From positions 124,001-188,000 of the forward strand of contig CABSNM010000002.1 in NCBI GenBank assembly GCA_902479065.1: DNA of 64,000 nt, written 5' to 3'. Positions 52,395-60,520 of the stretch are shown in pieces (the stretch's first letter is position 1; each line of letters begins with the position of its first letter). This DNA is from an uncultured Collinsella sp. (GTDB lineage: Bacteria; Actinomycetota; Coriobacteriia; Coriobacteriales; Coriobacteriaceae). The notes beneath the pieces were generated by a model. That model ran no database searches and was not told where the DNA came from. It saw nothing but the letters and a program-made list of their open reading frames with translations. Position numbers and translations under genes: made by a program.

Positions 52395-53582
52395 TTAGGC
52401 CTCCATACAGTCGATTTTGCCGGTCACGGCGTGGTGGATGACGGACTTGCGGTACTCGCCGAGCTTCTCGATGAGCTGCTCCTGGCGGGCGATTGCCTCG
52501 TCGATGGCCGCGCAGCGCTCGTCGAGGTAGTTCGCGACGGTTATTTGCGTTTCAAATGGGGGTTCAACTATGGTGATGCCCTTCATCTCTGCCCATTTTG
52601 TGGTCCAAAGGTCGTCTACTATTCCGTGACCGTTCTTATAAAACTCATCAGCAAATAGGGTCGTGTGAAACAACCAGTCATAGAAGCGTGGCTCCATATG
52701 TTCTCGGGGGATAAGTACCGTATTGATAAGGGATACGGAGCCATCTTGTCTTGCTATTCCGCATGATCCACGTCTATCTGACCTGCTGTTGATTACGAAG
52801 TCTCCCTCCATAACCAACTTCCTATCGTCATGCGCATCGGTCTTGGCAGCGCTATCAAGTTGAGGAACGATGCCTTGCATGGTTACGGACAATGGCTCGT
52901 AATCGCAATCGCTGACTTTCGTGTTGCGCAGGTCATAGACCTGTCCGATTTTCGTTAGACGCCAATTCGCCGGCACCTCGCCGATCCAGTCGACTCCGCT
53001 GTCCTTCATCTCTGTGTTCGGGTCGAGGCCCTTCGTCACGGCATGCGCAATGAGTGACTTCTTGTATTCCTTGAGCTTCCCGATGACATCGCGACGCTTC
53101 GCGACATCCTCGTCGATGGCCGCGCAGCGCTCATCGAGGTATGAGATGATTCGTCGCTGCTCCGCAAGTGGAGGGCGGGGGATTCTCGAATTGTCCCAGT
53201 CAAATTGAGTCATACTCGGCTTAGCCGTGTTGGTCATATATGGCTTAATGTCAACACAGGTTGCAGCATAGTAGAAGAACTTCAGTGAGAGCTTTTTACT
53301 TGTGATTTTCGCATCAAAAGCTGTATCGACGTTCCAGTAGAGCCCGGTAACAAGTTGGGGGCAATCTAATGTTCCCTTTCGTCCAAGAAGCACCGCTGGC
53401 CCATTCTTATGCTCGCCACAGGTTTTAAAGGGTTCGCCCCCGCTGCCCCAAACCGGAATATCACCAGGCGTTGTGGGGTCGGAGCCATGTCCAATTGAAA
53501 CATCCGCCTTTATCGGAACGATTTCCCAGTTGACCGGCACCTCGCCGATCCAGTCAACGCCACTGTCCTTCGTCTCCCTCAT
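52395..53582 (-). CDS. hsdS: Type I restriction specificity subunit S
   Basis: 395 residues with two target-recognition domains, each introduced by KDSGVDWIGEVP (about 5 and 203) and followed by a conserved helix: PPLAEQRRIISYLDERCAA (about 140-160) and PPFETQITVANYLDERCAA. The two halves decide the bipartite target. The near-identical 5' ends of the halves (WIGEVPVNW/WIGEVPANW) permit domain exchange by recombination. It overlaps hsdM by 4 bp (ATGA). Confidence 0.93.
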   Translation of the reverse strand: MRETKDSGVDWIGEVPVNWEIVPIKADVSIGHGSDPTTPGDIPVWGSGGEPFKTCGEHKNGPAVLLGRKGTLDCPQLVTGLYWNVDTAFDAKITSKKLSLKFFYYAATCVDIKPYMTNTAKPSMTQFDWDNSRIPRPPLAEQRRIISYLDERCAAIDEDVAKRRDVIGKLKEYKKSLIAHAVTKGLDPNTEMKDSGVDWIGEVPANWRLTKIGQVYDLRNTKVSDCDYEPLSVTMQGIVPQLDSAAKTDAHDDRKLVMEGDFVINSRSDRRGSCGIARQDGSVSLINTVLIPREHMEPRFYDWLFHTTLFADEFYKNGHGIVDDLWTTKWAEMKGITIVEPPFETQITVANYLDERCAAIDEAIARQEQLIEKLGEYRKSVIHHAVTGKIDCMEA

Positions 53583-55654
53583 GCCAGGAACCCCCTCATG
53601 AGCTCGCCGAGGCCGTCCTCGAGCTCGAGGATCTCCTTAGCGATGACTTGCGGGTCGCGAGGCTTCTCGTACTTGTAGAAATACCTGTTGAACGAGATGG
53701 TCGTTCCGACGACGCCAACCCCGCCGTCGCCGAGCGGGTTGGCCGTGAGCCCGCTCTTGGCGTCGTACTTCGGCTCGTCCTTTACGGACTCGTCCACCAC
53801 GGCGTCGGGAGCGTAGGGCAGCACCTCGGTCGCCATGTAGTCGTTGATTTCCATGCCGATTGGAACGTTCTCCGTGTCCTTGAGCTCGGGGTCGAACACC
53901 GGATTGCCCTTCGCATCGATTGCGGGAGTCGCGGACGGGTCTCGACGTCCGAAGACCTTGACGAGGGCGTCGGCGAGGGCGGCCTTCTGTGGCTTGGGCT
54001 TTTCGATCGCTTTGTGAAGCTTCTCGGTCGCAGCCAGGACCTCGCTGTATGTGAGCGAGGCGCCCTCGTTCTTCTCAACCCAGGAGCGAATGGCGGCGCG
54101 GCTCGCGTCCGACAGCTTCTCCATGGGCTTGCTGAGGGTAAAGAGGGCATCCAGCCCATCGACCGAGGGCTCAATGACAACGCGCAGCGGGCGCTGCGTG
54201 GTCACCTTGCGGTACATGAAGTTCTCGACCGGGACGATGACCGACCTGCCGTGGTCGTGCCCGTCTACGTAGGTGCGCACGATCCACGCGGCCTGGTCCT
54301 CGCCGATCTCGTAGCGCTTGTTCCCTTGGCTCTTGCGCAGGGCGGTCTTCTCCTCCGAGGCGTCGATGAGCTGCACGTACCCCTTGCGGTTCTCCGGCTT
54401 GTGGTTGTTGAGCACCCAGATGTAGGTTGCGATGCCCGTGCGGTAGAAGATCTCGGTCGGCAGCTTCACGATGCAGTCGACGAGGTCCTCGCTGAACAGC
54501 CAGCGGCGGATGCCCGATGGCCCGCTGCCGGCATCCCCGTTGAACAGCGGGGAGCCCGAGAGCACGATGGCGGCCTTCCCGCCGCCCTCCTTGGGAGGGG
54601 CCATCTTCGCCGCGACGTTCTGCATGAAGAGCATGCTGCCGTCGTCGATGTCGGGCTTGCCGGCGCCGAACCTGCCATCGAACCCACGGCCCATCTCCTC
54701 GAGGACGGCGTCCTTCTCCTTCTTCCACTCCTTGCCGTAGGGCGGGTTCGTGAGCTGGTAGTTGAAGGTGCGTCCCTCGAACCTGTCGTCGTCGAGGGTG
54801 TCGCCGAGCATGATGCCGGCCGACAGGTCGGTCATCTGGTCGAGCACGTCTCCCGAGCCCCCGGCGATATTGCGCAGCATGAGCGCGGCCTTGCCCATGG
54901 CCCAGGTCGCGTCCTCGAGCTCCTGGCCGTAGGGGACAATCTTGGTTGGGCTCTTGAAGTGCCCCTTGTCGTGCCACTCGTCGAGCTGGTCGAGCGCGTC
55001 GCAGATGAAGCCGCAGGTGCCGCAGCTGCCGTCGTAGAGCGTGCGGATGTCGCCGTTGTCGGCGTTGAGGAGCGTGTCCTCGTTCGCGAACAGGAGCGCC
55101 GTGGCGAGCCTCGCCACGTCCTTCGGCGTCATGAAGTCCTCGGCGTCCTGCGAGATCTCCTCGCCGTATCGCTGGATGAGGTGCTCGTAGATGTCGGTCA
55201 TCATGCGGTCGGAGACCGTCTCGGGCCCGAGGTCGAAGCCCGAGAAGCGTGTGCACACCTCGTAGAGCATGCCCTTCTCATCAAGCTTCTCGCAGGTCTG
55301 GCGCATCTCGAAGCGCTGCAGGACCTCGCGGGCGTTCACGGAGAAGCCGTTGATGTAGGCCATGAGGGCGTCACAGGTCTTCGTCGCCCCGAGGTTGGAG
55401 AGCGTGAAGCTCGTGACGTTGTAGAAGCAGTGGCCGGAGAGGGCGCAGTACTTCGGGTCGTCGTCGTCCCAGACTCCCTTGGCGGCCTGTCTGCTCACGG
55501 CCGCCCGCGTAGGCTCGAGGGCGCACTCGAAGCGCCTCAGCACAGCGAAGGGAAGGATGAGCTTGTTGTAGTCGGCGGGGCGGATGACGTCGCGCACGTA
55601 GTTCGCGATGCTCCATATCTCATTAACGTAGTCGAACGCGGTCTTATCGGCCAT
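53579..55654 (-). CDS. hsdM: Type I DNA methyltransferase subunit M
   Basis: 691 residues from ATG 55654 (AGAGAGG upstream; a Met 33 bp earlier is less likely). The helical N-domain (about 1-150) is followed by a methyltransferase core: SAM motif LYDGSCGTCGFICDAL (the usual DPACGTGG with substitutions) and target motif LTNPPYGKEW for N6-adenine transfer. It methylates host sites and forms the M2S core. It leads the transposon operon; the promoter should lie in 55660-55765 by the right end. Confidence 0.93.
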   Translation of the reverse strand: MADKTAFDYVNEIWSIANYVRDVIRPADYNKLILPFAVLRRFECALEPTRAAVSRQAAKGVWDDDDPKYCALSGHCFYNVTSFTLSNLGATKTCDALMAYINGFSVNAREVLQRFEMRQTCEKLDEKGMLYEVCTRFSGFDLGPETVSDRMMTDIYEHLIQRYGEEISQDAEDFMTPKDVARLATALLFANEDTLLNADNGDIRTLYDGSCGTCGFICDALDQLDEWHDKGHFKSPTKIVPYGQELEDATWAMGKAALMLRNIAGGSGDVLDQMTDLSAGIMLGDTLDDDRFEGRTFNYQLTNPPYGKEWKKEKDAVLEEMGRGFDGRFGAGKPDIDDGSMLFMQNVAAKMAPPKEGGGKAAIVLSGSPLFNGDAGSGPSGIRRWLFSEDLVDCIVKLPTEIFYRTGIATYIWVLNNHKPENRKGYVQLIDASEEKTALRKSQGNKRYEIGEDQAAWIVRTYVDGHDHGRSVIVPVENFMYRKVTTQRPLRVVIEPSVDGLDALFTLSKPMEKLSDASRAAIRSWVEKNEGASLTYSEVLAATEKLHKAIEKPKPQKAALADALVKVFGRRDPSATPAIDAKGNPVFDPELKDTENVPIGMEINDYMATEVLPYAPDAVVDESVKDEPKYDAKSGLTANPLGDGGVGVVGTTISFNRYFYKYEKPRDPQVIAKEILELEDGLGELMRGFLA

Positions 55655-55765
55655 GGTCGGACCTCTCTGCGTAAAATACATTCCCAACCATGTATTTTAC
55701 AACCTAGGTCCCTCATTTGGGTTAATGGCCAACCAATTGTTCAACAAATCTGGTAAGTGGTATCA

Positions 55766-55809
55766 CCAACCACTGATTTAACGAACTCAACCAGTATATT
55801 TACATACCC
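55766..55809 (-). repeat. Right terminal inverted repeat
   Basis: Reading inward it starts GGGTATGTAAA and ends CAGTGGTTGG. It lies about 110 bp before hsdM's start, so it may double as part of that promoter region. Confidence 0.8.
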
Positions 55810-55817
55810 CAAAAAAA
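55810..55817. repeat. Target-site duplication, right
   Basis: CAAAAAAA, identical to 46827-46834. Confidence 0.85.
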
Positions 55818-55930
55818 TAGGGCAGAAACGCTTTCGCGATCCCGCCCCGCAAACCCGAAGGTTTCTGTCTGGCTATAATTATCGTGATTGCGGCCCGTTT
55901 GTCAAATCGAGCATATAGGATTTACCAGTA

Positions 55931-56896
55931 TCACCGTTGGCTCAGCCATGCCTGGAAGACCTTTGACAGAAAGTCGTATGCCGAGATGATAGTCGTGTTC
56001 CCCCTGTACCAATCCGAGTTCTCCTCTGCACGTTGCCTAAATGCCAGGAATCCGTCGTATGCTCTCGCCTGCCTTTCTCGGGTGACGAAACGGTTGCAGG
56101 CATAGGCGAGCACCGTCGTCTGGAGCACTCGCGGATTGCGCATCTTGGATCGTCTCAGGCGCTTCGAGACACCTGCGTCGCCGAGCGCTTTCGCGACCGA
56201 TGCGGGGTATCTCGTCGACGTGGCCGAGGAGATACCCAAGCCGTTGATGATGGCGCTCGAATGGGCAGCGGCGTTCCTGAGCGAATTCGCTCGCCTGAGA
56301 AGGTAATGGTCATCTCTCATTTCCGTATCGCCCCATCGGTTTGCGCAGAAGAGGTAGAAGCTGGCAAACGCGCCGAACGACGACAGCTCCAGGAACACCC
56401 ATGCCGGCATCTCGTCTAGCGGATAGCGCTCGACGAGCGGTCCGAGGTAGGCGTCGTTCTCCAAGCGCGAGATCTCGCCTTCGCGCCTGTTGCGCTCGGC
56501 GTGGTTGAGGTGCGTGAGGTAGTCGGCGAGGACGGAGTAGCCGTCCTCGTTGCGATTGTCGGTTATTTTCTCGACGAGTTTTGTCTTGGCGGCGTTCTCC
56601 ACGTCGAGTGTGAGCGGCAGCAGGAACCTGCGCAGTTCCTGGTCTATCCCCGCGAGGTCGACCAGTTGCCCGAAGTCGAGCTCGGCATACTCGCCGTCGT
56701 GCTTGCCGCCCACCCGTTTGGGAAAGAGCACGCGGTACGCCGCGAGGCGGAAGTAGTGGTCCTGCTCGGAGAGGATGCGAGAGGCCTCTCCCTCGTCGCA
56801 CAGCTCGAAGGTCACGCCCTTGGACTTCAGGTGCTCTATCTGCTCCTCGACGGTGAGCTTGGGCTTTCTTTTATTATCTTCTGCGATTTCGTTCAT
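55931..56896 (-). CDS. Abi_2-family abortive-infection protein (AbiD/AbiF-like)
   Basis: 321 residues from ATG 56896. LTVEEQIEHLKSKGVTFELC and DHYFRLAAYRVLFPKR open the Abi_2 domain; the middle has VENAAKTKLVEKITDN and the end has ANSLRNAAAHSSAIINGLG, with an R-x4-H motif (RNAAAH) like HEPN ribonucleases. Such proteins stop phage growth by attacking RNA. It sits immediately outside the restriction transposon on the same strand. A start at 56983 would add a basic 29-residue leader with weaker support. Confidence 0.85.
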   Translation of the reverse strand: MNEIAEDNKRKPKLTVEEQIEHLKSKGVTFELCDEGEASRILSEQDHYFRLAAYRVLFPKRVGGKHDGEYAELDFGQLVDLAGIDQELRRFLLPLTLDVENAAKTKLVEKITDNRNEDGYSVLADYLTHLNHAERNRREGEISRLENDAYLGPLVERYPLDEMPAWVFLELSSFGAFASFYLFCANRWGDTEMRDDHYLLRRANSLRNAAAHSSAIINGLGISSATSTRYPASVAKALGDAGVSKRLRRSKMRNPRVLQTTVLAYACNRFVTRERQARAYDGFLAFRQRAEENSDWYRGNTTIISAYDFLSKVFQAWLSQR

Positions 56897-57019
56897 AGCT
56901 TCGATCTTTCGTGCTTGGATAGGGATCGGTCTCGAGGGACGGAATGCGCGCCGTTTCTCAATTATCCTTCTTTTCGCATGCAATTGCGCGTGAAACGGCG
57001 ATTGGAAGGTGCGCCTTGC

Positions 57020-57094
57020 CTACATGAACCGGAACACCGCCTTGAACATCCAGCGGACGAACGCCCCGATTCCCCTGAACACCGCTTTAATCAT
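57020..57094 (-). CDS. Tiny 24-residue amphipathic peptide
   Basis: ATG 57094 overlaps the upstream stop by 8 bp (ATGATTAA) and encodes MIKAVFRGIGAFVRWMFKAV and FRFM. The repeated AVFR motif and alternating Lys/Arg with bulky hydrophobics suggest a membrane-active or protein-binding helix. The GGAAGG ahead (within the preceding gene) could be its ribosome site. Not proven to be translated. Confidence 0.45.
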   Translation of the reverse strand: MIKAVFRGIGAFVRWMFKAVFRFM

Positions 57095-57659
57095 TTCCGA
57101 ATCCTTCCATCCAATCGTCTTCCATGTCGTCTGCTGGCACCTCCTGTGCCGCTTCGGCCTCGACCGCCCTTTCGAGTGTAAGCGGAGTGACGCCGACCGC
57201 CTCCGCCATGAGCGCCTGGCTTGCCGCCAGCCTCTCGTCGTCGTTCGCCAGGTAGCCGCTCAGCCTCACGATGCGGCTGGCGAGCGACCCTCCGGGCCCG
57301 ACGAAGAGGGCGCAAGCGCGATCTACCCTGGCGACGTCCACGAGCTCGCCGAAGAGCCTCGCGAGCACCGTCGAGCCGTCCAGGGTGACGCTCTCGATTC
57401 CGGCGGCCTCTCTCGGGGTGGCGAGCTGGAACCTCCAGCCCTTCTCGCGCCTCGCCTCGGGGGCCTCTCCGCCGTCTGTCCGGTAGGCCTCGTTCGCGGC
57501 GTAGCAGTGCGCCGTGAGCCAGAGGCCCTTCTTCTCGACGTCTGCGTAGTCGAGCGTGAGATCGGCGAGCATGCTCTTGCCCGAGAACGGCTGCGCCTCG
57601 GTGAAACGGTCGGTGTCGAACGCCTCGATGCGCCCGCGGTAGGCGACCTCCACCCTCAT
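57087..57659 (-). CDS. Element protein of unknown function after the relaxase
   Basis: 190 residues starting MRVEVAYRGRIEAFDTDRFT, acidic toward the end (DDMEDDWMEGFGND). It overlaps the relaxase stop by 4 bp and is overlapped by the tiny peptide frame. No recognised domain; the C-terminal acidic tail resembles those of DNA-mimic or binding-partner proteins, but that is speculation. Probably relaxosome-linked by position. Confidence 0.6.
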   Translation of the reverse strand: MRVEVAYRGRIEAFDTDRFTEAQPFSGKSMLADLTLDYADVEKKGLWLTAHCYAANEAYRTDGGEAPEARREKGWRFQLATPREAAGIESVTLDGSTVLARLFGELVDVARVDRACALFVGPGGSLASRIVRLSGYLANDDERLAASQALMAEAVGVTPLTLERAVEAEAAQEVPADDMEDDWMEGFGND

Positions 57660-58906
57660 CGGAGCTCCCTCCTTTCTCGCCGCCGTTCCTGCTGTGCCTG
57701 CGTCTCGCGGCTACGCGGTTTCGCGTCACCGCGCCTGACGGGCGCTTCCTCGCCCTGCGGCTGCCTTTGCCGCCTTGTCTGCGCGGTTTCGGGCAGGAGC
57801 CTGTTCGCCGCCGCGTATGCGCGCACCTCGCGCAGCGCTTCCGCCCGTTCGGCGGAATCGCCGTCGGCGCGGCCTTCGAGCCTTTCGATCCTCCTGTCGA
57901 GGTCTGCCAGGCTGTGCGCGTTCGCGGACATGAACGCCTCTATCGCGCCGGCGAGACGTTCCAGCTCCGACAGGTCGTTCAGCTCGATGGCGCTTTCGGC
58001 TTCGGAGAGTATCCGTCGGGATGCCGCCGGGGCTGGGTGCCAGGCGGCGATCCTGTCGAAGCGCCGCCTGAGCGCCTCCTGGCCGAAGGAGAGCCCCAGC
58101 TTCTCGCCTCCGATGCGCCAGGTGGGGTGGTCTGAAAGCGAGTAGATCCAGTCACGTCGCCACGACTTCTCCGAGTTCTGCGAAACATCCACTTCGAGCG
58201 CCTCGAGCACGGCCATGAACTCGTCCTCGTTGCGGGCGAGCGCCTTGGCCACCGTGACCCGGTTGCGGATGTCTGCGACCCACGAGTAGCCACCCTCTTT
58301 CTGGATCTCCCGCTCGGCGCGCCGCATGTATACGCTCTGCAGCGTCGCGGGCGTCGCCTTGCGCGTCTGCCCCTCGTCCTCCTCCCTCACGGTGTCGTTG
58401 CGCATGAAGCGATATCCGCGTTCCTCTGCGAGATCCTGAAGGCTGCGGTTGAGCTCCAGCGGGTCGGGGGTCTGCAGCCTGCGTTCGGTGGCGAGGTTGG
58501 TGTTGTTGACGACGATGTGGGCGTGGGGGATCCTGCGCTCGTTGTCGTCGTGCAGGACAATCGCCGCCTCGAAGTCGGCGAAGTGCCTGAGCGCCCAGGC
58601 GCTCGCGAGCTCCGCCACCTGGTCTGCGGTCAAGCCGTCTTGAGGATCGGGCGACATGACGAAATGCTTGAAGGTCCTCGCCGGCTTGCCCCGATACGGG
58701 GTGTCGTTGCCGCAGGCGCGCCTCGTCGCGTCCATCGAGTCCGCCCAGTCGAACCCGGCCGGGGCGGCCGAGACGTCCTCGAAGGCGCGCTCCTCCTGCC
58801 ATGCGAAGTTCATGACCATGATCCCGAGGGCGCGCCCTCCCTTCTCGAGGTAGTGCTTTATGCCGGCGCATCCCGTGTGGCCGGCTATGGGCTTCAGCAG
58901 CGGCAT
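57656..58906 (-). CDS. Relaxase / mobilization nuclease (MobA/VirD2 type)
   Basis: 416 residues. N-terminal Tyr in IKHYLEKGG, then TFKHFVMSPDPQDGLTAD, and the metal-binding RIPHAHIVVNNTN (HxH) of the relaxase fold at about 125-137. The C-terminal helical half is charged and ends in a Gln/Arg/Glu-rich tail. It nicks oriT and stays attached to the transferred strand. It follows a MobC-like gene, 1 bp apart. Transfer polarity would be leftward into the element. Confidence 0.9.
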   Translation of the reverse strand: MPLLKPIAGHTGCAGIKHYLEKGGRALGIMVMNFAWQEERAFEDVSAAPAGFDWADSMDATRRACGNDTPYRGKPARTFKHFVMSPDPQDGLTADQVAELASAWALRHFADFEAAIVLHDDNERRIPHAHIVVNNTNLATERRLQTPDPLELNRSLQDLAEERGYRFMRNDTVREEDEGQTRKATPATLQSVYMRRAEREIQKEGGYSWVADIRNRVTVAKALARNEDEFMAVLEALEVDVSQNSEKSWRRDWIYSLSDHPTWRIGGEKLGLSFGQEALRRRFDRIAAWHPAPAASRRILSEAESAIELNDLSELERLAGAIEAFMSANAHSLADLDRRIERLEGRADGDSAERAEALREVRAYAAANRLLPETAQTRRQRQPQGEEAPVRRGDAKPRSRETQAQQERRRERRELR

Positions 58907-58907
58907 G

Positions 58908-59336
58908 CTAGTCTCCGCCCACTATGGCACGGCCTTCGAGCGAGGCAAGCTCGCCCGCCATCTCGCAGCGACCCTCGTCGACCTGCGCGAGCAGAAGCGC
59001 GCACTCGTCGAGCTTGCTGGACACCCACTCCAGGTCGCCCCTTCCGTGGTCCAGCGCGAACTTGATGGAGTTGAGGGCGTGCACGCCCTGGTTGTAGTGG
59101 TGCCCCCACCTGACGAGCTCGCGGGAGAGCCTGCGCATTGAGAGTCCGTCGAGCAGCACGCCTCCGCGCTTCGCGTTCTCGGCATCGTCCGCGACCATGC
59201 GGGCGACGTAGCGCAGGTACTCGGAGCGGGTGAGCCCCTCCTCGTCGGCGCGCTCACAGACCGCGCGGAAGTCCGCGTCGCTCACGCGGGCGGTCAGCAC
59301 GTTGTCGTATCTCAAGACCTTCGTCATCTTCTCCAT
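58908..59336 (-). CDS. MobC-like relaxosome accessory protein
   Basis: 142 residues from ATG 59336 (GGAGG 9 bp before; alternatives 59345 and 59327). A ribbon-helix-helix-like start (LTARVSDADFRAVCERADEE then GLTRSEYLRYVARM) and the helix LVRWGHHYNQGVHALNSIKF fit MobC/plasmid-mobilization proteins. It opens oriT DNA for the relaxase encoded next. Confidence 0.82.
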   Translation of the reverse strand: MEKMTKVLRYDNVLTARVSDADFRAVCERADEEGLTRSEYLRYVARMVADDAENAKRGGVLLDGLSMRRLSRELVRWGHHYNQGVHALNSIKFALDHGRGDLEWVSSKLDECALLLAQVDEGRCEMAGELASLEGRAIVGGD

Positions 59337-59520
59337 CCTTCGCATCCTCCGCCGCCCCGATGCGGTGGAGGCTCGGGCGGCGCTCTTTCCAGGGGCGCGG
59401 GGCATCCCCCGCATGGCGCGGGCCGGGGAGCTTGCGGCAGCTTCGCGCGCCCGGCGGCGTCGCCTCCGCTTCGGGCTCTGGGCTCCGGGGCGGGGTGCGC
59501 CGTGCGCCCAGGCCGCCATC

Positions 59521-59540
59521 TATCTCGTGTATACGAGATA
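59521..59540. other. oriT candidate palindrome
   Basis: TATCTCGT-GTAT-ACGAGATA, a perfect 8-bp inverted repeat with a 4-bp centre, followed by GGCTACTTGC. It lies between MobC/relaxase and parB, the usual place of oriT. A ParB binding site (parS) is the alternative. Confidence 0.5.
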
Positions 59541-59560
59541 GGCTACTTGCTGGAAACGGT

Positions 59561-59584
59561 GCAGGAGCCCCTTCGGGCGCCTGC
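59561..59584 (-). terminator. Terminator-like hairpin after parB
   Basis: GCAGGAGCCC and GGGCGCCTGC form a 10-bp stem with one mismatch and a 4-nt loop, 7 bp downstream of the parB stop on the minus strand. Confidence 0.5.
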
Positions 59585-59590
59585 ATGGGA

Positions 59591-60520
59591 CTAAATGCGT
59601 CCAAGGAGCCTGCTGGCCGTTCTCGAGATCTTCTCGAGCACCTGCCTGTCCAGCCCGCTCGGCGGGTTTTCCGCCTTCGACTCGTAGCGCCTGAGCGCGC
59701 GAAGGGCGCTTGCGAGCGCCGCCGCGGGCTTGGGCGCGGGGCCCTTCACGTCTTCTTCGGCGGCGGGCTCGGCGGTCGACTTCTTGAGGAACTCGGTCGT
59801 CTCCTTCTTGCCCAGGGGCTGCGCCCGCCATGTCGCATGGAGCCGGTCCTGCGCATCGGAATCCAGATCGGCGAGGATCCCCACGGCGTCCGCCGAGAGC
59901 GCGTCCGCGAGCGCGGCCTCGCGCCACTGGGGCGTGAGCCTCTCCTCGATCTTGCGCGCGAGCGACTCCTGGCGCTGGATGGTCTTGCCCGATACCTTGC
60001 GTCCGGTCTGCTCGGATATGATCGCCGCCTTGATGTCCTCGGTGCGCACGCCGGAAAGCTCGGGGTTCTCGGCGCGCATGCGCTCGACCTCCACGCCGAG
60101 CGCACGGCTCGCCGCCGCGCGCTCGGTCACGGTGAGGCTGCGCACGAAGTAGTTGGCGGCGTGCAGCAGCATGACCGACTGCTCGTCGGTGATGCCCCGG
60201 ATGACGCGGCAGGGGATCTGGGCGTATTTCTCATCTTCTTTCGCGAGGAGTGCGTAGGCCGCCTTTCGGCGGTGCCCGCTCACCATCTGCCAGCCGCCGT
60301 CGTCGAGCTTGCGCACGAGCGGCAGGTCGGTGAGCCCCTCCTCCTCGATGCTCTTCGCGAGCTGCGCGATGCCGGCCTCGTCCATCGAGTAGGCGGCGTT
60401 GGCGGGGTGATCGGCTATCTCTTCGATGGGGATCCTCTCGACGGGGTAGTCGTTGCGGGTCGATGCGCTCCTGTCGAGCAGCCCGGAGATGGTGAACCCC
60501 GATGTCGTGGGTTTAGCCAT
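59591..60520 (-). CDS. ParB-like partition/DNA-binding protein
   Basis: 309 residues. The ParB/Srx CTPase domain has IEEIADHPANAAYS early and MVSGHRRKAAYALL (GHRR box, about 78-90). An HTH follows around GVRTEDIKAAIISEQTGRKV; the C-terminal tail is Ala/Glu/Pro-rich. It overlaps parA by 8 bp. It binds parS and with ParA maintains the excised circular form. No parS consensus was identified. Confidence 0.88.
   Translation of the reverse strand: MAKPTTSGFTISGLLDRSASTRNDYPVERIPIEEIADHPANAAYSMDEAGIAQLAKSIEEEGLTDLPLVRKLDDGGWQMVSGHRRKAAYALLAKEDEKYAQIPCRVIRGITDEQSVMLLHAANYFVRSLTVTERAAASRALGVEVERMRAENPELSGVRTEDIKAAIISEQTGRKVSGKTIQRQESLARKIEERLTPQWREAALADALSADAVGILADLDSDAQDRLHATWRAQPLGKKETTEFLKKSTAEPAAEEDVKGPAPKPAAALASALRALRRYESKAENPPSGLDRQVLEKISRTASRLLGRI

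Larger units (their letters stand above)
46835..55809. mobile_element. ISL3-family transposon carrying a complete type I restriction system
   Basis: An 8975-bp unit with imperfect ~45-bp terminal inverted repeats (46835-46879 and 55766-55809, both starting GGGTATGTAAA at the tips) and a perfect 8-bp flanking duplication. It contains, all leftward, hsdM, hsdS, hsdR, an ISL3 transposase and a possible HEPN-like gene, with stops and starts overlapping or adjacent. TGGTTGG/CCAACCA motifs recur near both ends as possible transposase sites. The host site is an A7 run after the conjugation operon. Confidence 0.85.

Noticed and set aside
53648..55756. 702-codon plus-strand frame opposite hsdM
   Set aside because: Antisense shadow of hsdM, rich in Val, Leu, Arg and Glu with no recognisable domain.
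59521..59540. Integrase attachment core
   Set aside because: It is far from int/xis and there is no second copy in the window; oriT or parS fits better.
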